From a virus, in the IMG/VR virus record IMGVR_UViG_3300021062_000012, positions 1 through 36,534 of that record: a stretch of 36,534 nucleotides of DNA. The stretch is one strand, 5' to 3'. A program made the translations under genes and the position numbers. Of the stretch, positions 27,650-36,433 are shown one piece after another (positions within the stretch are counted from its first letter, which is position 1; every line of letters starts with the position of its first letter). The notes beneath the pieces are model-generated. The model worked only from the letters and a program-made list of their open reading frames with translations. It made no database searches and was not told the DNA's origin.

Positions 27650-29805
27650 CCAAGATCCCGCTGCTGCCGGGCGTCTTCAAGGACGAAACCCCTCTATCGG
27701 CTGAGGGGTTTTCGGTTGACGCCAACCACATGCGCTTTGTCCGCGCGCGACCGCAGACGAAGGGAGGCTTTGAGCGCGCGTCTGACGACTTGGTGTTGGG
27801 TCTCTGCCGTTGGCTTCACACCTGGCGGGATTCGTCGGCGCTGTCTTACTGCGCAATCGGGACCCATACGCACCTGCAGGTCTATCACGATGCGCAGATA
27901 TACGACGCAACGCCCATCGTCAGCCGGCCGCGGCTCACTAACCCGATAAGCACCACCAACGCATCCGCCGTCGTCACCATCGCGCACACGAGCCATGGGC
28001 GGGCGCAGGGCGACCGCGTGTCGTTCTCAGGCGCGTCGGCAGTCGGTGGGATCACAATCAGCGGCGAATACACCGTCACCGAGGTGACGAGCGCCAATGC
28101 CTACACCATCACGCACGGCTCTGCCGCGACTTCGACCGCGGGCCCTGGGGGCGGCACGGTGGACGCGCTGTATTACCTCCCCGTCGGCCTCGCTGACGGC
28201 TTGGCCGGCACTGGTTACGGAACCGGCGCTTGGGGAATAGGCGACATCGGAGAGGCATTGGAGGCGATTTACTACCCGCGTACATGGTCCGGTGGGGAGT
28301 GGGGTCCCAATATCCTCGCCAGCCCTCGAGGCGGCGGGATCTACGAGTGGCGGCCCAACTTCACCGCAACCGAGCTGGTCACCAACGGCACCTTTGCTAG
28401 CGACACGGTCTGGACCAAGGGAACCGATTGGACCATCGGCGCCGGCGTGGCGACTGCGGCCGCGGGCGTTGCGTCCGACCTTGAACAAAACATCACGCTG
28501 GCAGCCAACGCCTACTGCCTGCTTGAGTTCGACATCACCCGCAGCGCCGGCACGCTCACGGTCAACCGGGGCTCTACGGCCATCACATCGGCCATTTCCG
28601 CATCCGCCCACGTTAAGCAAGTGTTCTACAGCGGTGCTGGCGGCTCCCAGGCGCTCAAGTTTTCCAAGGATTCGAGCTTCGCCGGGACCATCGACAATGT
28701 GACTGTCACCCAGCTAACGACCGCGCAGATTGTCCCCAACGCGCCGACGGAGAATACGTTCGTGCTGGTCACACCTGAAATGCAGGTGATGACGTTCGGC
28801 ACCATCGATCTGAATACCGGCGTCTTCAACCCGATGGCGATCCGGAGCAGCGATACCGGCGACGGGGATAGGTCTGCCAATCAGACATGGACGCCAACCG
28901 CATCCAATCTCGCGCGGCAATGGGTGCTGGCCAAGGGTGGACGGATCGTCGGCGCCCGGCTAGGCGTTGGCGAAATCCTGGTCTGGACCGATACCAGCCT
29001 TTACCGCGGCGTGTACGTTCCGGATGGCCGCAAGGTCTACATCTGGACCCATGTAGCCGACCTTTGCGGATTGATCGGACCGAACGCGGTGGCGATGCTC
29101 GGGGGCATTGCCCGCTGGATCACGCCGGCAGCGAAATTCGCCATTTACGACGGCGTCAGCGCTTCGCCGCTTGATTGCCCCATGGGCAAGGACTTTGCCG
29201 ACAACCTGGCGCCCTCACAACAGGACAAGATTGTAGGCCGCTCACTCTTCGGCTTCGGTGAAGCGGATTTCTTTTACCCCGACATCCGCGACGGCAATGA
29301 AAATTCCCGCTACCTGAGCCAGAAGGTCGCGCCCGCCAATGATCCGGGCGTTGGGTCCTGGGCGCCCGGGGAGCTGGCGCGCACAGCGGTGGCCGATGTC
29401 GGCGCACTCCGCTTCCCGCTAAGCGTCAGCCCCACCACCGACTATCTGTACTTTGATGAAAAGGGCAATTCGGCCGACGGCGGCCCACTTGCCTGGTCGC
29501 GCACGTCCGGGATCATCCCCATCGGCAACGGCAACACGCTCTTCGAGATCCAAAGCTTCTATCCCAACGGCGACGACTGGTTGGGCGGCTACCAACTAAC
29601 GGTGCGCACGGCCAACGAGCCCAACGGACCCTTCACCAGCTATGGCCCTTATGCGGTGGCCACCAACGCCACCAAGGTGGACTTGGGACCGGTGTTCCCC
29701 ATCGGGAAATTCGCGCAATTCATCAAAGACGGGGAATCTGCGCCGGCCTTCATTCGCGAAGGTGTGGACCAGATTTCAGTGAACGACACCGGCATGGTGT
29801 TTTAG
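27637..29805 (+). CDS. Tail hub protein, P22 gp10-like, with inserted domains
   Basis: 722 residues from the ATG (MGVLTKIPLLPGVFKDETPL), the typical start of the packaged-DNA stabilisation/hub family, followed by HMRFVRARPQTKGGFE. Two extra beta domains seem inserted: about 95-175 (VTIAHTSHGRAQGDRVSFSG, YTVTEVTSANAYTITH), a small domain frequent in phage tail proteins, and about 245-365 (ELVTNGTFASDTVWTKGTDW ending in TIDNVTVTQL), which resembles a carbohydrate-binding module. The hub framework resumes with GRIVGARLGVGEILVWTDTS. Family knowledge: gp10 closes the portal channel and carries the tailspikes. P22 gp10 has 472 residues, so the extra length agrees with insertions. Confidence 0.8.
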   Translation: MGVLTKIPLLPGVFKDETPLSAEGFSVDANHMRFVRARPQTKGGFERASDDLVLGLCRWLHTWRDSSALSYCAIGTHTHLQVYHDAQIYDATPIVSRPRLTNPISTTNASAVVTIAHTSHGRAQGDRVSFSGASAVGGITISGEYTVTEVTSANAYTITHGSAATSTAGPGGGTVDALYYLPVGLADGLAGTGYGTGAWGIGDIGEALEAIYYPRTWSGGEWGPNILASPRGGGIYEWRPNFTATELVTNGTFASDTVWTKGTDWTIGAGVATAAAGVASDLEQNITLAANAYCLLEFDITRSAGTLTVNRGSTAITSAISASAHVKQVFYSGAGGSQALKFSKDSSFAGTIDNVTVTQLTTAQIVPNAPTENTFVLVTPEMQVMTFGTIDLNTGVFNPMAIRSSDTGDGDRSANQTWTPTASNLARQWVLAKGGRIVGARLGVGEILVWTDTSLYRGVYVPDGRKVYIWTHVADLCGLIGPNAVAMLGGIARWITPAAKFAIYDGVSASPLDCPMGKDFADNLAPSQQDKIVGRSLFGFGEADFFYPDIRDGNENSRYLSQKVAPANDPGVGSWAPGELARTAVADVGALRFPLSVSPTTDYLYFDEKGNSADGGPLAWSRTSGIIPIGNGNTLFEIQSFYPNGDDWLGGYQLTVRTANEPNGPFTSYGPYAVATNATKVDLGPVFPIGKFAQFIKDGESAPAFIREGVDQISVNDTGMVF

Positions 29806-29813
29806 GAGGCGGA

Positions 29814-31097
29814 ATGTTCGGCTTTTCCCTCAGTGGCTCGAAGTCCAAGAACAAATGGAACGAAACGGAGGTCGGCAGCGAACGCTTCGACCAAATGGAG
29901 TCGGGCGAGGAATACGGCGAGTACGGCGATAGCGAAACCGGCTCGTTCGATAACACCGACGCGTTCGACAACACCGACAGCGTCAATACGCGCCAGTGGT
30001 GGGAGCAGGGGCTTGAAGGCGCCGCCGGCAATTGGTCGAATTTCAGCGCACCCTACCTGCAGCCGGGCGGGCACATGAACGCCGGACAGCAACAGGGCTA
30101 CGACACGCTCGCGCGCCTCAACAGCGGCGCCAATCCTGCCCTGACCGGCATTTACGCGGGCCGCGACGCGACGACAGGCGCGCTTCGCGAAGGCCAGGAC
30201 TTCATGAAGTACATCAATACCGACCTGTTGGACCCGCTGATCCATCGAAAAGCGCCAGAAATCACCGCTGCAAAAATCGGCATCGGACAGGATGTTGAAG
30301 CGGCCACCGGTGCGGATTTCATGGGCTTGTACGCGGACCCATGGGAAGCCGACGTTGTGGGGACCTCCCTTGCCGACTACGACGAGGGCGTTGCGCGGGC
30401 GGCAAACGAGTTCCGGGCAGCGAACATTGCCGGCGGAACGACAGGCGGGGCAGGTGTCTCAAATCCTGTCGGCGCGTCGATCCTCGCAGGCGAAGCCGCT
30501 CGCGGTCGCGGCGCGCTCGCAGCTGGGCTGCGCTCCGAGGGCTTCCGGTTCGGAGCCGGACAGGGCGCGGGCGATGCCTCCCGGACACTGCAAGCCGCGC
30601 AGGGCAATCAGGGCACAAGGCTTCAGCGGGATGTCACTCGGGCCGAGCTGGAACAGGACGCGGAAAGGTTCAACGTCCAATCCAAGCTGTCGAATGATCA
30701 GATGCGCCTGCAGGGCATCGATGCTGCGACCCGAAACGCTCTGTCCTACACCGACATGGGCGCCGAAGCTGGGCGCACTCTGAGCGCGGCCGGTATCGCT
30801 GCGAACGACGTGGAGGCGCAATCGGCCCTCAACCAGATGACCGCCGCCGGCATCCCGCTCGAACAGGCCATTGCGGTCTATCAATCCGGACAGTGGCCAT
30901 ACACCACAGCGACGGCGGGTTTTGGTTCGACCAGCCGGGGCACTCAGACCAGCCGGGGCAATCAGACTGGATCGAAGAGCGGCACGACGCGTGGGTCAAC
31001 CAGTGGAACGCGTTCGGGCACTGGCAGCACCTACGGCAACCGCAGCGGAACCTCGAGCGGCACGACATTCGGTTTCAGCGGCGGCTACAAGAAATAG
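29814..31097 (+). CDS. Ejection (internal virion) protein 1
   Basis: 427 residues, preceded by AGGAGGCG. The N terminus (FGFSLSGSKSKNKWN) and an acidic Asn/Thr repeat (SFDNTDAFDNTDSVN) are followed by a helical Ala/Gln-rich centre (about 120-360), and the end is a Ser/Thr/Gly/Arg repeat (TSRGTQTSRGNQTGSKSGTT and on). This is the pattern of the first of three podovirus proteins that leave the virion and build a channel in the cell envelope, like P22 gp7 or T7 gp14. Assignment by order, composition and size. Confidence 0.65.
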   Translation: MFGFSLSGSKSKNKWNETEVGSERFDQMESGEEYGEYGDSETGSFDNTDAFDNTDSVNTRQWWEQGLEGAAGNWSNFSAPYLQPGGHMNAGQQQGYDTLARLNSGANPALTGIYAGRDATTGALREGQDFMKYINTDLLDPLIHRKAPEITAAKIGIGQDVEAATGADFMGLYADPWEADVVGTSLADYDEGVARAANEFRAANIAGGTTGGAGVSNPVGASILAGEAARGRGALAAGLRSEGFRFGAGQGAGDASRTLQAAQGNQGTRLQRDVTRAELEQDAERFNVQSKLSNDQMRLQGIDAATRNALSYTDMGAEAGRTLSAAGIAANDVEAQSALNQMTAAGIPLEQAIAVYQSGQWPYTTATAGFGSTSRGTQTSRGNQTGSKSGTTRGSTSGTRSGTGSTYGNRSGTSSGTTFGFSGGYKK

Positions 31098-31104
31098 GTG
31101 GGCC

Positions 31105-32721
31105 ATGGCAATCGGCTTCGGAAAAAACAAGAAAATCGCTGGCATTCCGTTGGAAGACCTGGGCGTCCTAGCCGGCGGTGCGGCCGCGCTGCTGGGTGGG
31201 CCCTTCGGGCTCCTGCCGGCGGCGATGATGTACAAGGGCTATAAAGAGCATCAGCGCGACGAGGAAGAGACCGAACAGCAGATGGCCGCTGAGGCCGAAG
31301 CCATCGGCGGCTTTGACCCCACCTTTGTTGATCCGGACGGCAATCGCGGGATCACCTGGAATGGTCCGCGCATGGTCAGCGGCATTGAGCGCGACTTGCG
31401 CCCGGTCATCGGCAACGCGGACGGCTCAGGATCTACAGAACGGTCTATCACCATCACCGACCCGCGCGTGAACAAGGGTAGGCCCACCAACATTCCGAGC
31501 ATGTGGGACGGCGAGGAGTTGGACCAGGAACGCGCCATTGCCCGGGTATTGGGCGAGGGCCGGGTGTATCCGGCGTTTGAGAGCATCGATGAAGCGGAGA
31601 CGGCGGCTTTCGCGCGGTCGGAGCAGCTGGGGCGGGAAGGGCTCGAGCCCGGGGAGTTCTCACTAGGGCCGGCGTATTTCAACCCCGCTGCGGCGAAGGA
31701 ATCTCGACTAGAGCGACGTAACACTGCGGCGCGCGCATTTCCTGAAGAGGCGCGCAAAGCGGCCGTCAGCGCGGCATTTGCTACCGATCCTACTGGCAAG
31801 GACCGCTTCCTGAACACCGACCGCGGAGTGTTTGACGTGGTCGAACAGCGGATGGTCGATGGCACCGAGGACGGCCCATCTGCCGCCGATATGGTGTGGC
31901 TTGATCCGCCCGACGGCACGACCGCGAAGCCTCGGTACATGAATATCCGGTCACCGGCCGCGCAGACCCTTGTGGAGCGCGGATGGGGCGCGCGCCGTCC
32001 AGAAGGCACGCAGCGCGACAAGTTCCGCCGCGCGACTGCCGCTGAGGTCGCGGAGGCGGGTTTGCCGGAAGGCACATTCGCTCAAGTCAATGAAACTACT
32101 GGCAAGATTGAAGTCAGCCGCGAACCCAAGGGTCCGGACTATGCGCGCGAAGACTACTGGCGCGGACAGTTCAAGGAGCCGCTTACCTCAGCATTCAATG
32201 CCTTCGGCCAAACCGACAAGATCCGCAACGCGCTGGCGCTGGAAAGCGGCACCGGTGACATCGCCGCCATCAACGCCCTTCAAAAGATGATCGATGAGGG
32301 CGGCGTGGTCCGGGAACAGGACGTAAACCTAATTCAAGGCGCGCAATCCCTTTACAACACCTTGGCCACGCAAATGGAGGCCCTGAAGTCTGGCGGCAAG
32401 CTGAGCCCCGAGCTGCGCCAGCAAATCACCCAGACGGCCCAGGCCCTATCGCAGGCCATCTATGGCGGCGTCAAACAGCGCATCGCGCCCTTTGCGGGCC
32501 ACATGCAGGCGCAGAACGTCAGCATGGACGCCATCGTGCCGCCTGAGCTGCAGCGCGCCTATGGCTGGATCGAGCCGCCGCGGGAATTTGTGCGTGGACG
32601 CATGCCCGGCGCCGAAGGTCCGCGGGGATTCAACGGCCGCGCGGCGCCCACAGGTGTGGGAACAGCAGACCCAGAGCTTGAGGCGCTTCTAAATAAATAT
32701 GCGCCACCGGCAGGTAGATAA
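31105..32721 (+). CDS. Ejection (internal virion) protein 2
   Basis: 538 residues from the ATG after AGGTGGG. A hydrophobic glycine-rich stretch (about 19-43, GVLAGGAAALLGGPFGLLPA) may enter a membrane. At about 125-180 a compact module (NIPSMWDGEELDQERAIARV, then ESIDEAETAAFARSEQLGR) matches a sequence often seen in phage virion proteins. The C-terminal half is helical with Gln/Ala. It overlaps the next gene as TAATG. Confidence 0.65.
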   Translation: MAIGFGKNKKIAGIPLEDLGVLAGGAAALLGGPFGLLPAAMMYKGYKEHQRDEEETEQQMAAEAEAIGGFDPTFVDPDGNRGITWNGPRMVSGIERDLRPVIGNADGSGSTERSITITDPRVNKGRPTNIPSMWDGEELDQERAIARVLGEGRVYPAFESIDEAETAAFARSEQLGREGLEPGEFSLGPAYFNPAAAKESRLERRNTAARAFPEEARKAAVSAAFATDPTGKDRFLNTDRGVFDVVEQRMVDGTEDGPSAADMVWLDPPDGTTAKPRYMNIRSPAAQTLVERGWGARRPEGTQRDKFRRATAAEVAEAGLPEGTFAQVNETTGKIEVSREPKGPDYAREDYWRGQFKEPLTSAFNAFGQTDKIRNALALESGTGDIAAINALQKMIDEGGVVREQDVNLIQGAQSLYNTLATQMEALKSGGKLSPELRQQITQTAQALSQAIYGGVKQRIAPFAGHMQAQNVSMDAIVPPELQRAYGWIEPPREFVRGRMPGAEGPRGFNGRAAPTGVGTADPELEALLNKYAPPAGR

Positions 32722-34907
32722 TGGAACGCGATCGGGTCATAGAAGCTCTAAAGGCTGCAGACGCTGCGGGTGATACTCAAGCTGCGGCTAGGCTCGCGGC
32801 TGCGCTTCGGTCAATGCCTCCAATACGGCCGAGCGTTGAGCCAGGTCCTGGTGACCGGCTGTTCCCTGGTGCGCCTGAGCCAGATCAGCGCCGCGGCGCA
32901 CCTATTGGTGTCCGCGCGGCCGTGGGTGCGGCGCGCACGCCGGAGGATCGGCTTGCAACGCTCCGTAAGAGCTATCCCGATGCGCGGCCCTATGGCGGCG
33001 ACAACTTCGCCTTCACTGACCCGAGAGACGGCCGGGAAGTCGCCTACAACCCCTCTGGATTGGACATCGGCGACGTGGCGAGCGTCGGGCCCGAAATCAC
33101 GGAATTTGGAGGGGGTGTTGTCGGCGCCGCAGCGGCAATCCCGCCGGCGGTGGCCGGCGCAATACCTACTGCTGGTCAGTCGTTGTGGATGGTCCCACTG
33201 GGGGCTGGCCTTGGAGCCGCTGCGGGCCGAGAAATTTACGACCTGGGCGCCAAGACGGCGCTGGGAACCGTGGATACGCGGTCTTTACCTACTCGGGTTA
33301 TGGACGCGAGCGTCACAACGGGCGTCAACATGGCTGGCCAGCGCCTTGGCGATGTCGCGGGCGAAGTCATTAACCGCGGCTTCGCGGCCACCAATCGTGC
33401 TCTGCCACCGCTGCGTGGCGGTCGCCCAGCCATTCGCGACGCGAACCGCGCGGGGATGCCTTCCATTCCCGCCGGCATGGCCACGGGCAGTCCGACGATC
33501 CAGCACATGGAGCAGTGGCTTGCGGCAACGCCGGGGGGATATCCCGTCATCCGTGAATCAATCGAGCGCGCCATGGCGGAGCTGGGCGAAGGCCATGCCA
33601 GCCTAGCGCAATCCTTCAATCAGGGACGCCGGGTGCTGACGCCGCAGGGTGCCGGTAAGAACCTGCAACAGGCCGCCGACGACGCGGGGCAGCGGTTCGC
33701 TGCGAAACGCCAAGAAATCGACGACCAATTGACGGAAGCAATCGGCGGGATCAAGGGCGACCGCCGCGTTCCCATCGACAGCATCTTTAAGCTGTACACC
33801 GACCTGACCGACCAGCTGGCCCGCGCTCCAAACTCACGGAAGGCTGAGTTTCAGCGCGCGATTGATGAGCTGGACTCGCTGCTGGCTGACGCGAAAGCCT
33901 ACCCGCCGGATGCCGTCAACGGCGTAACGCCGATGTCGCTGACCAAGAACGCTCTACCATTTGACGTCATCCGCAAGGTTCGGACCCGGATCGGCCGCGA
34001 GTTGGAAGATCCCGACGTTTCCGGCTATCGCCCCGGTGACCAGGGCCCCATGGCTCAGGTCTACGGTGCGCTATCGGATGACGTGAAGGCGGCTGCGGAG
34101 TGGCTACGACCCCACGACAATGGCCGCGCGGCAAACCTACTTCGATCCCACGACCGCTTTGTGAAGGCGCATCGAACCACCGGACTGCCGGAGCTGCAGC
34201 GCATCACGAAAGCGCAGACGCCTGAACAGGCCTTTGACCTGGTGTGGAACGCCGCGCAGGACGGCGGCACGATGCTGGGCAGAATCCGCGGTCAGGTCAC
34301 CCGCGAAGAGTGGGACAACGTCGCGGCGACGGTCCTGCAAAGGATGGGCGCCGCCAAACCGGGACAGCAAGGCGCGTCCGAAGCCTTCGGGTCCGCCGAC
34401 GATTTCTCGCCGGAAACTTTCCTTACTAACTTCTCCAAGCTGGCGCCGGAAGCGAAGAAGGCGCTGTTTGGCGGCACGCGCTACCGCGAGCTGATCCCGG
34501 AATTGGAAAGCCTGGTCCGCACCGCCGGACGGGCTCGCGACGCGGCCAAGATTCGCAACACGTCGAGAACGGCCCCGGTAATGGTGCCGGCTATCGCTGC
34601 TTTGACCGGCGGCGGCGCTATGGGCAGCCAGCTTCTGCAAGGCGACGTGCAGGGCGCAGGGACTGCTGCGTTGGGCACCATTGGCGCCGCTGTTGTCGCG
34701 CCGCGTTACGCCGCAAAGCTTCTCACGAGCCCGGGATTTGTGCGCTGGCTGTCAGGGACGGTGCAGTCTACCGCGCGGCACCCCGACAACTGGCCCGCTC
34801 GCATCGGACAGCTCACGGCTATCGTTCAGGCGGAGCCTCAGATTCGGGAGGAAGTATATCAATATCTGGACGCGCTTCGCGCTCCACCCAGCGCTCAAAG
34901 GCCCTAG
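32721..34907 (+). CDS. Ejection (internal virion) protein 3, largest
   Basis: 728 residues. The front has an Ala/Gly-rich hydrophobic part (about 128-170, GGGVVGAAAAIPPAVAGAIP, GAGLGAAAGREIYDLG), the centre (about 290-500) is made of long charged helices, and another glycine-rich hydrophobic part is at about 615-660 (VMVPAIAALTGGGAMGSQLL). This agrees with a large ejected channel or DNA translocation protein, like P22 gp16. No transglycosylase motif is visible. The last 89 bp are overlapped by a leftward gene. Confidence 0.65.
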   Translation: MERDRVIEALKAADAAGDTQAAARLAAALRSMPPIRPSVEPGPGDRLFPGAPEPDQRRGAPIGVRAAVGAARTPEDRLATLRKSYPDARPYGGDNFAFTDPRDGREVAYNPSGLDIGDVASVGPEITEFGGGVVGAAAAIPPAVAGAIPTAGQSLWMVPLGAGLGAAAGREIYDLGAKTALGTVDTRSLPTRVMDASVTTGVNMAGQRLGDVAGEVINRGFAATNRALPPLRGGRPAIRDANRAGMPSIPAGMATGSPTIQHMEQWLAATPGGYPVIRESIERAMAELGEGHASLAQSFNQGRRVLTPQGAGKNLQQAADDAGQRFAAKRQEIDDQLTEAIGGIKGDRRVPIDSIFKLYTDLTDQLARAPNSRKAEFQRAIDELDSLLADAKAYPPDAVNGVTPMSLTKNALPFDVIRKVRTRIGRELEDPDVSGYRPGDQGPMAQVYGALSDDVKAAAEWLRPHDNGRAANLLRSHDRFVKAHRTTGLPELQRITKAQTPEQAFDLVWNAAQDGGTMLGRIRGQVTREEWDNVAATVLQRMGAAKPGQQGASEAFGSADDFSPETFLTNFSKLAPEAKKALFGGTRYRELIPELESLVRTAGRARDAAKIRNTSRTAPVMVPAIAALTGGGAMGSQLLQGDVQGAGTAALGTIGAAVVAPRYAAKLLTSPGFVRWLSGTVQSTARHPDNWPARIGQLTAIVQAEPQIREEVYQYLDALRAPPSAQRP

Positions 34908-35253
34908 CCATGGGCGGATATTGCACCAATGCAAAGCCGCCCATGAGCGCAACGCCCCATGCCATCGGCAGGGCCTCTGAAGCGAACCAGTGGGCGTATC
35001 CGCTGATGCTGATGGCGAGGAGGGCCAGCACGATTGCCGTAAACCATGCCCATCCAACACGGCGGGACCATCGGACCAACGCCGTGAACAACGGCGGGTA
35101 TGCGAGCACCCACAGTCCGACCAAGACGCCCAGCGCGATAAAGAACGGGATGACGACAATGGTGAAGTTGAGCCATTGCCCCGTCGCCGCGAGGACCAAA
35201 ACAATGACGCTCGCTTTTACGAGCCAGTCCTGTCGCTGCCACCAATTCCGCAT
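34819..35253 (-). CDS. Leftward four-helix membrane protein, possible moron
   Basis: 144 residues from ATG at 35253 (a GTG at 35289 is an option; neither has a clear ribosome site). Four hydrophobic segments with Trp/Arg borders: ASVIVLVLAATGQWLNF, IVVIPFFIALGVLVGLWVLA, WFTAIVLALLAISISGYAHW and MAWGVALMGGFALVQYPP; the C terminus is acidic and polar. It is the only minus-strand gene in the late half and overlaps the 3' end of the ejection gene by 89 bp. The plus-strand frame opposite lacks protein character. Isolated opposite genes like this are often lysogenic conversion or exclusion genes. The 74 bp at 35254-35327 must hold its promoter, although none is obvious. Confidence 0.6.
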   Translation of the reverse strand: MRNWWQRQDWLVKASVIVLVLAATGQWLNFTIVVIPFFIALGVLVGLWVLAYPPLFTALVRWSRRVGWAWFTAIVLALLAISISGYAHWFASEALPMAWGVALMGGFALVQYPPMARAFERWVEREARPDIDILPPESEAPPER

Positions 35254-35327
35254 GGCCGGGAAACTACACCTGCCAACCGATTCTGTCACATAGGGGCCTG
35301 TGGGCTCAGCATTTACGGGGATTTGAG

Positions 35328-35558
35328 ATGGCTGAAAGCAACGGAAACGGCAACGGGAACAGGCTGAGAGCCGCAGCGGAATCGGTTTTCATGACGTGGG
35401 TATCCCGACTGGCAATTATCGGCCTGGGCACCATCGCCACGTGGAACCTCAACCAGGTCGTGGGGCAACTCGAAACTCTCACCAGCGCGGTCCAGAGCAT
35501 TGATAAGCGCTTGGTCCGCGTAGAGACGTGGGTTGAGCTGCAGGGGCCGCAGCGATGA
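35328..35558 (+). CDS. Holin-like or holin-associated small membrane protein
   Basis: 76 residues: a charged N terminus, one membrane segment (about 23-45, WVSRLAIIGLGTIATWNL) and a C-terminal coiled coil (VGQLETLTSAVQSIDKRLVR). It overlaps the next membrane gene by ATGA. In the lysis cassette this could be the holin or an antiholin partner. Confidence 0.65.
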   Translation: MAESNGNGNGNRLRAAAESVFMTWVSRLAIIGLGTIATWNLNQVVGQLETLTSAVQSIDKRLVRVETWVELQGPQR

Positions 35559-35827
35559 ACGAGCTGACACCTGACCAGCTGTCCGCCCTCGCCGGCAGCG
35601 CGGCAATGCTCAACGTCGGATACACCGTGTTCGGGCTCTTGGTGCTCGCGGCGGTCTTTGCATTTCTCGCCGGTCTTGGCGAGCGCGCCATGGGTCTCAA
35701 TCTCCGAAGGTTCATCGACAATGTGGAAAAAGCTGCTGACCGCGGCAGGCTGTGGCCTGGCATTGTGGCTTTCGTGCTCGCCCCTGCCGGCGTCCTCTGC
35801 CTCGTCCTCTTCATCGGTCTTCGCTGA
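35555..35827 (+). CDS. Two-segment holin candidate
   Basis: 90 residues with two membrane segments: about 20-42 (NVGYTVFGLLVLAAVFAFLA) and about 68-88 (GIVAFVLAPAGVLCLVLFIG), with a basic loop between (RFIDNVEKAADRGRL). Both ends would be on the same side. Its final 107 bp also encode, in another frame, the signal peptide of the transglycosylase. It is most probably the holin or pinholin that times lysis. Confidence 0.7.
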   Translation: MNELTPDQLSALAGSAAMLNVGYTVFGLLVLAAVFAFLAGLGERAMGLNLRRFIDNVEKAADRGRLWPGIVAFVLAPAGVLCLVLFIGLR

Positions 35828-36329
35828 ATGCGTCCCTTATCGGGGGATAATCGAAACGGCAACGGCCCGGTGGTGGCCGGACCTGCCGACGCCGAACCTT
35901 TGGGCCGCGCAGATTTTTCAGGAGAGCCGATGCCGCGCCGGCGCCGTCTCACCCGCGGGCGCTGCTGGGCTCGCGCAATTTATGATTCCTACATGGCGGG
36001 ATTGGGTGCAGCGGCTGAAGTTGGACCCGATGGCGAGCCCGCATGAAGCAAAGCACGCTATCCCTGCCGGCGCTGCCTACATGGCTCAACTGCGGGCGGC
36101 ATGGCGTCCGGATGGCCGCACGATCCTGGACCGTCACGCCTTGGCCGCGGCGAGCTACAACGCGGGGATGGGAAACATTCTCAAGGCGCAAACGCTCTGC
36201 GGCGATCCGCGCCTATGGCAGGACATTTCACCGTGTCTGGCGAAGGTCACGGGAGAGAAAAACGCGCATGAGACCCGGGGATACGTCCCCGCAATCTGGC
36301 GATGGTGGGGACTGTTGGAAGGGCAATGA
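35721..36329 (+). CDS. Exported lytic transglycosylase (endolysin)
   Basis: 202 residues from ATG at 35721, the only start that gives a signal sequence: MWKKLLTAAGCGLALWLSC followed by a Ser-rich stretch and a probable cleavage after VFA (35). The SLT-type catalytic core has Glu68 in FQESRCRAGAVSPAGAAGLA and the second motif ASYNAGMGN (145-153). It cuts the glycan backbone of peptidoglycan. Export by the host Sec route means the holin may only trigger activation or depolarisation. The start is 107 bp inside the holin gene. The 3' end overlaps the next small gene by ATGA. Confidence 0.88.
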   Translation: MWKKLLTAAGCGLALWLSCSPLPASSASSSSSVFAECVPYRGIIETATARWWPDLPTPNLWAAQIFQESRCRAGAVSPAGAAGLAQFMIPTWRDWVQRLKLDPMASPHEAKHAIPAGAAYMAQLRAAWRPDGRTILDRHALAAASYNAGMGNILKAQTLCGDPRLWQDISPCLAKVTGEKNAHETRGYVPAIWRWWGLLEGQ

Positions 36330-36433
36330 CCTGGTGTTTGGTCGGATTGGTAGTGTTGATCTTGATCGCCGCCGTTGCGGTGGAATTGTGGAGCGGCCGT
36401 CGCGCGGCGGACTTGGTGAAACGGGGTGAATGA
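36326..36433 (+). CDS. Small membrane peptide between endolysin and Rz
   Basis: 35 residues: one membrane segment (CLVGLVVLILIAAVAVELW) and a short basic tail (SGRRAADLVKRGE). Overlaps the endolysin stop and the Rz start, both by ATGA. It continues through the circular join (positions 36408-36433 equal 1-26). It could be an antiholin or an assembly partner for Rz. It has no known family. Confidence 0.6.
   Translation: MTWCLVGLVVLILIAAVAVELWSGRRAADLVKRGE

Noticed and set aside
34910-35293. Plus-strand frame opposite the leftward membrane gene
   Set aside because: No domain or hydrophobic pattern; the minus strand gives four well-formed membrane segments.
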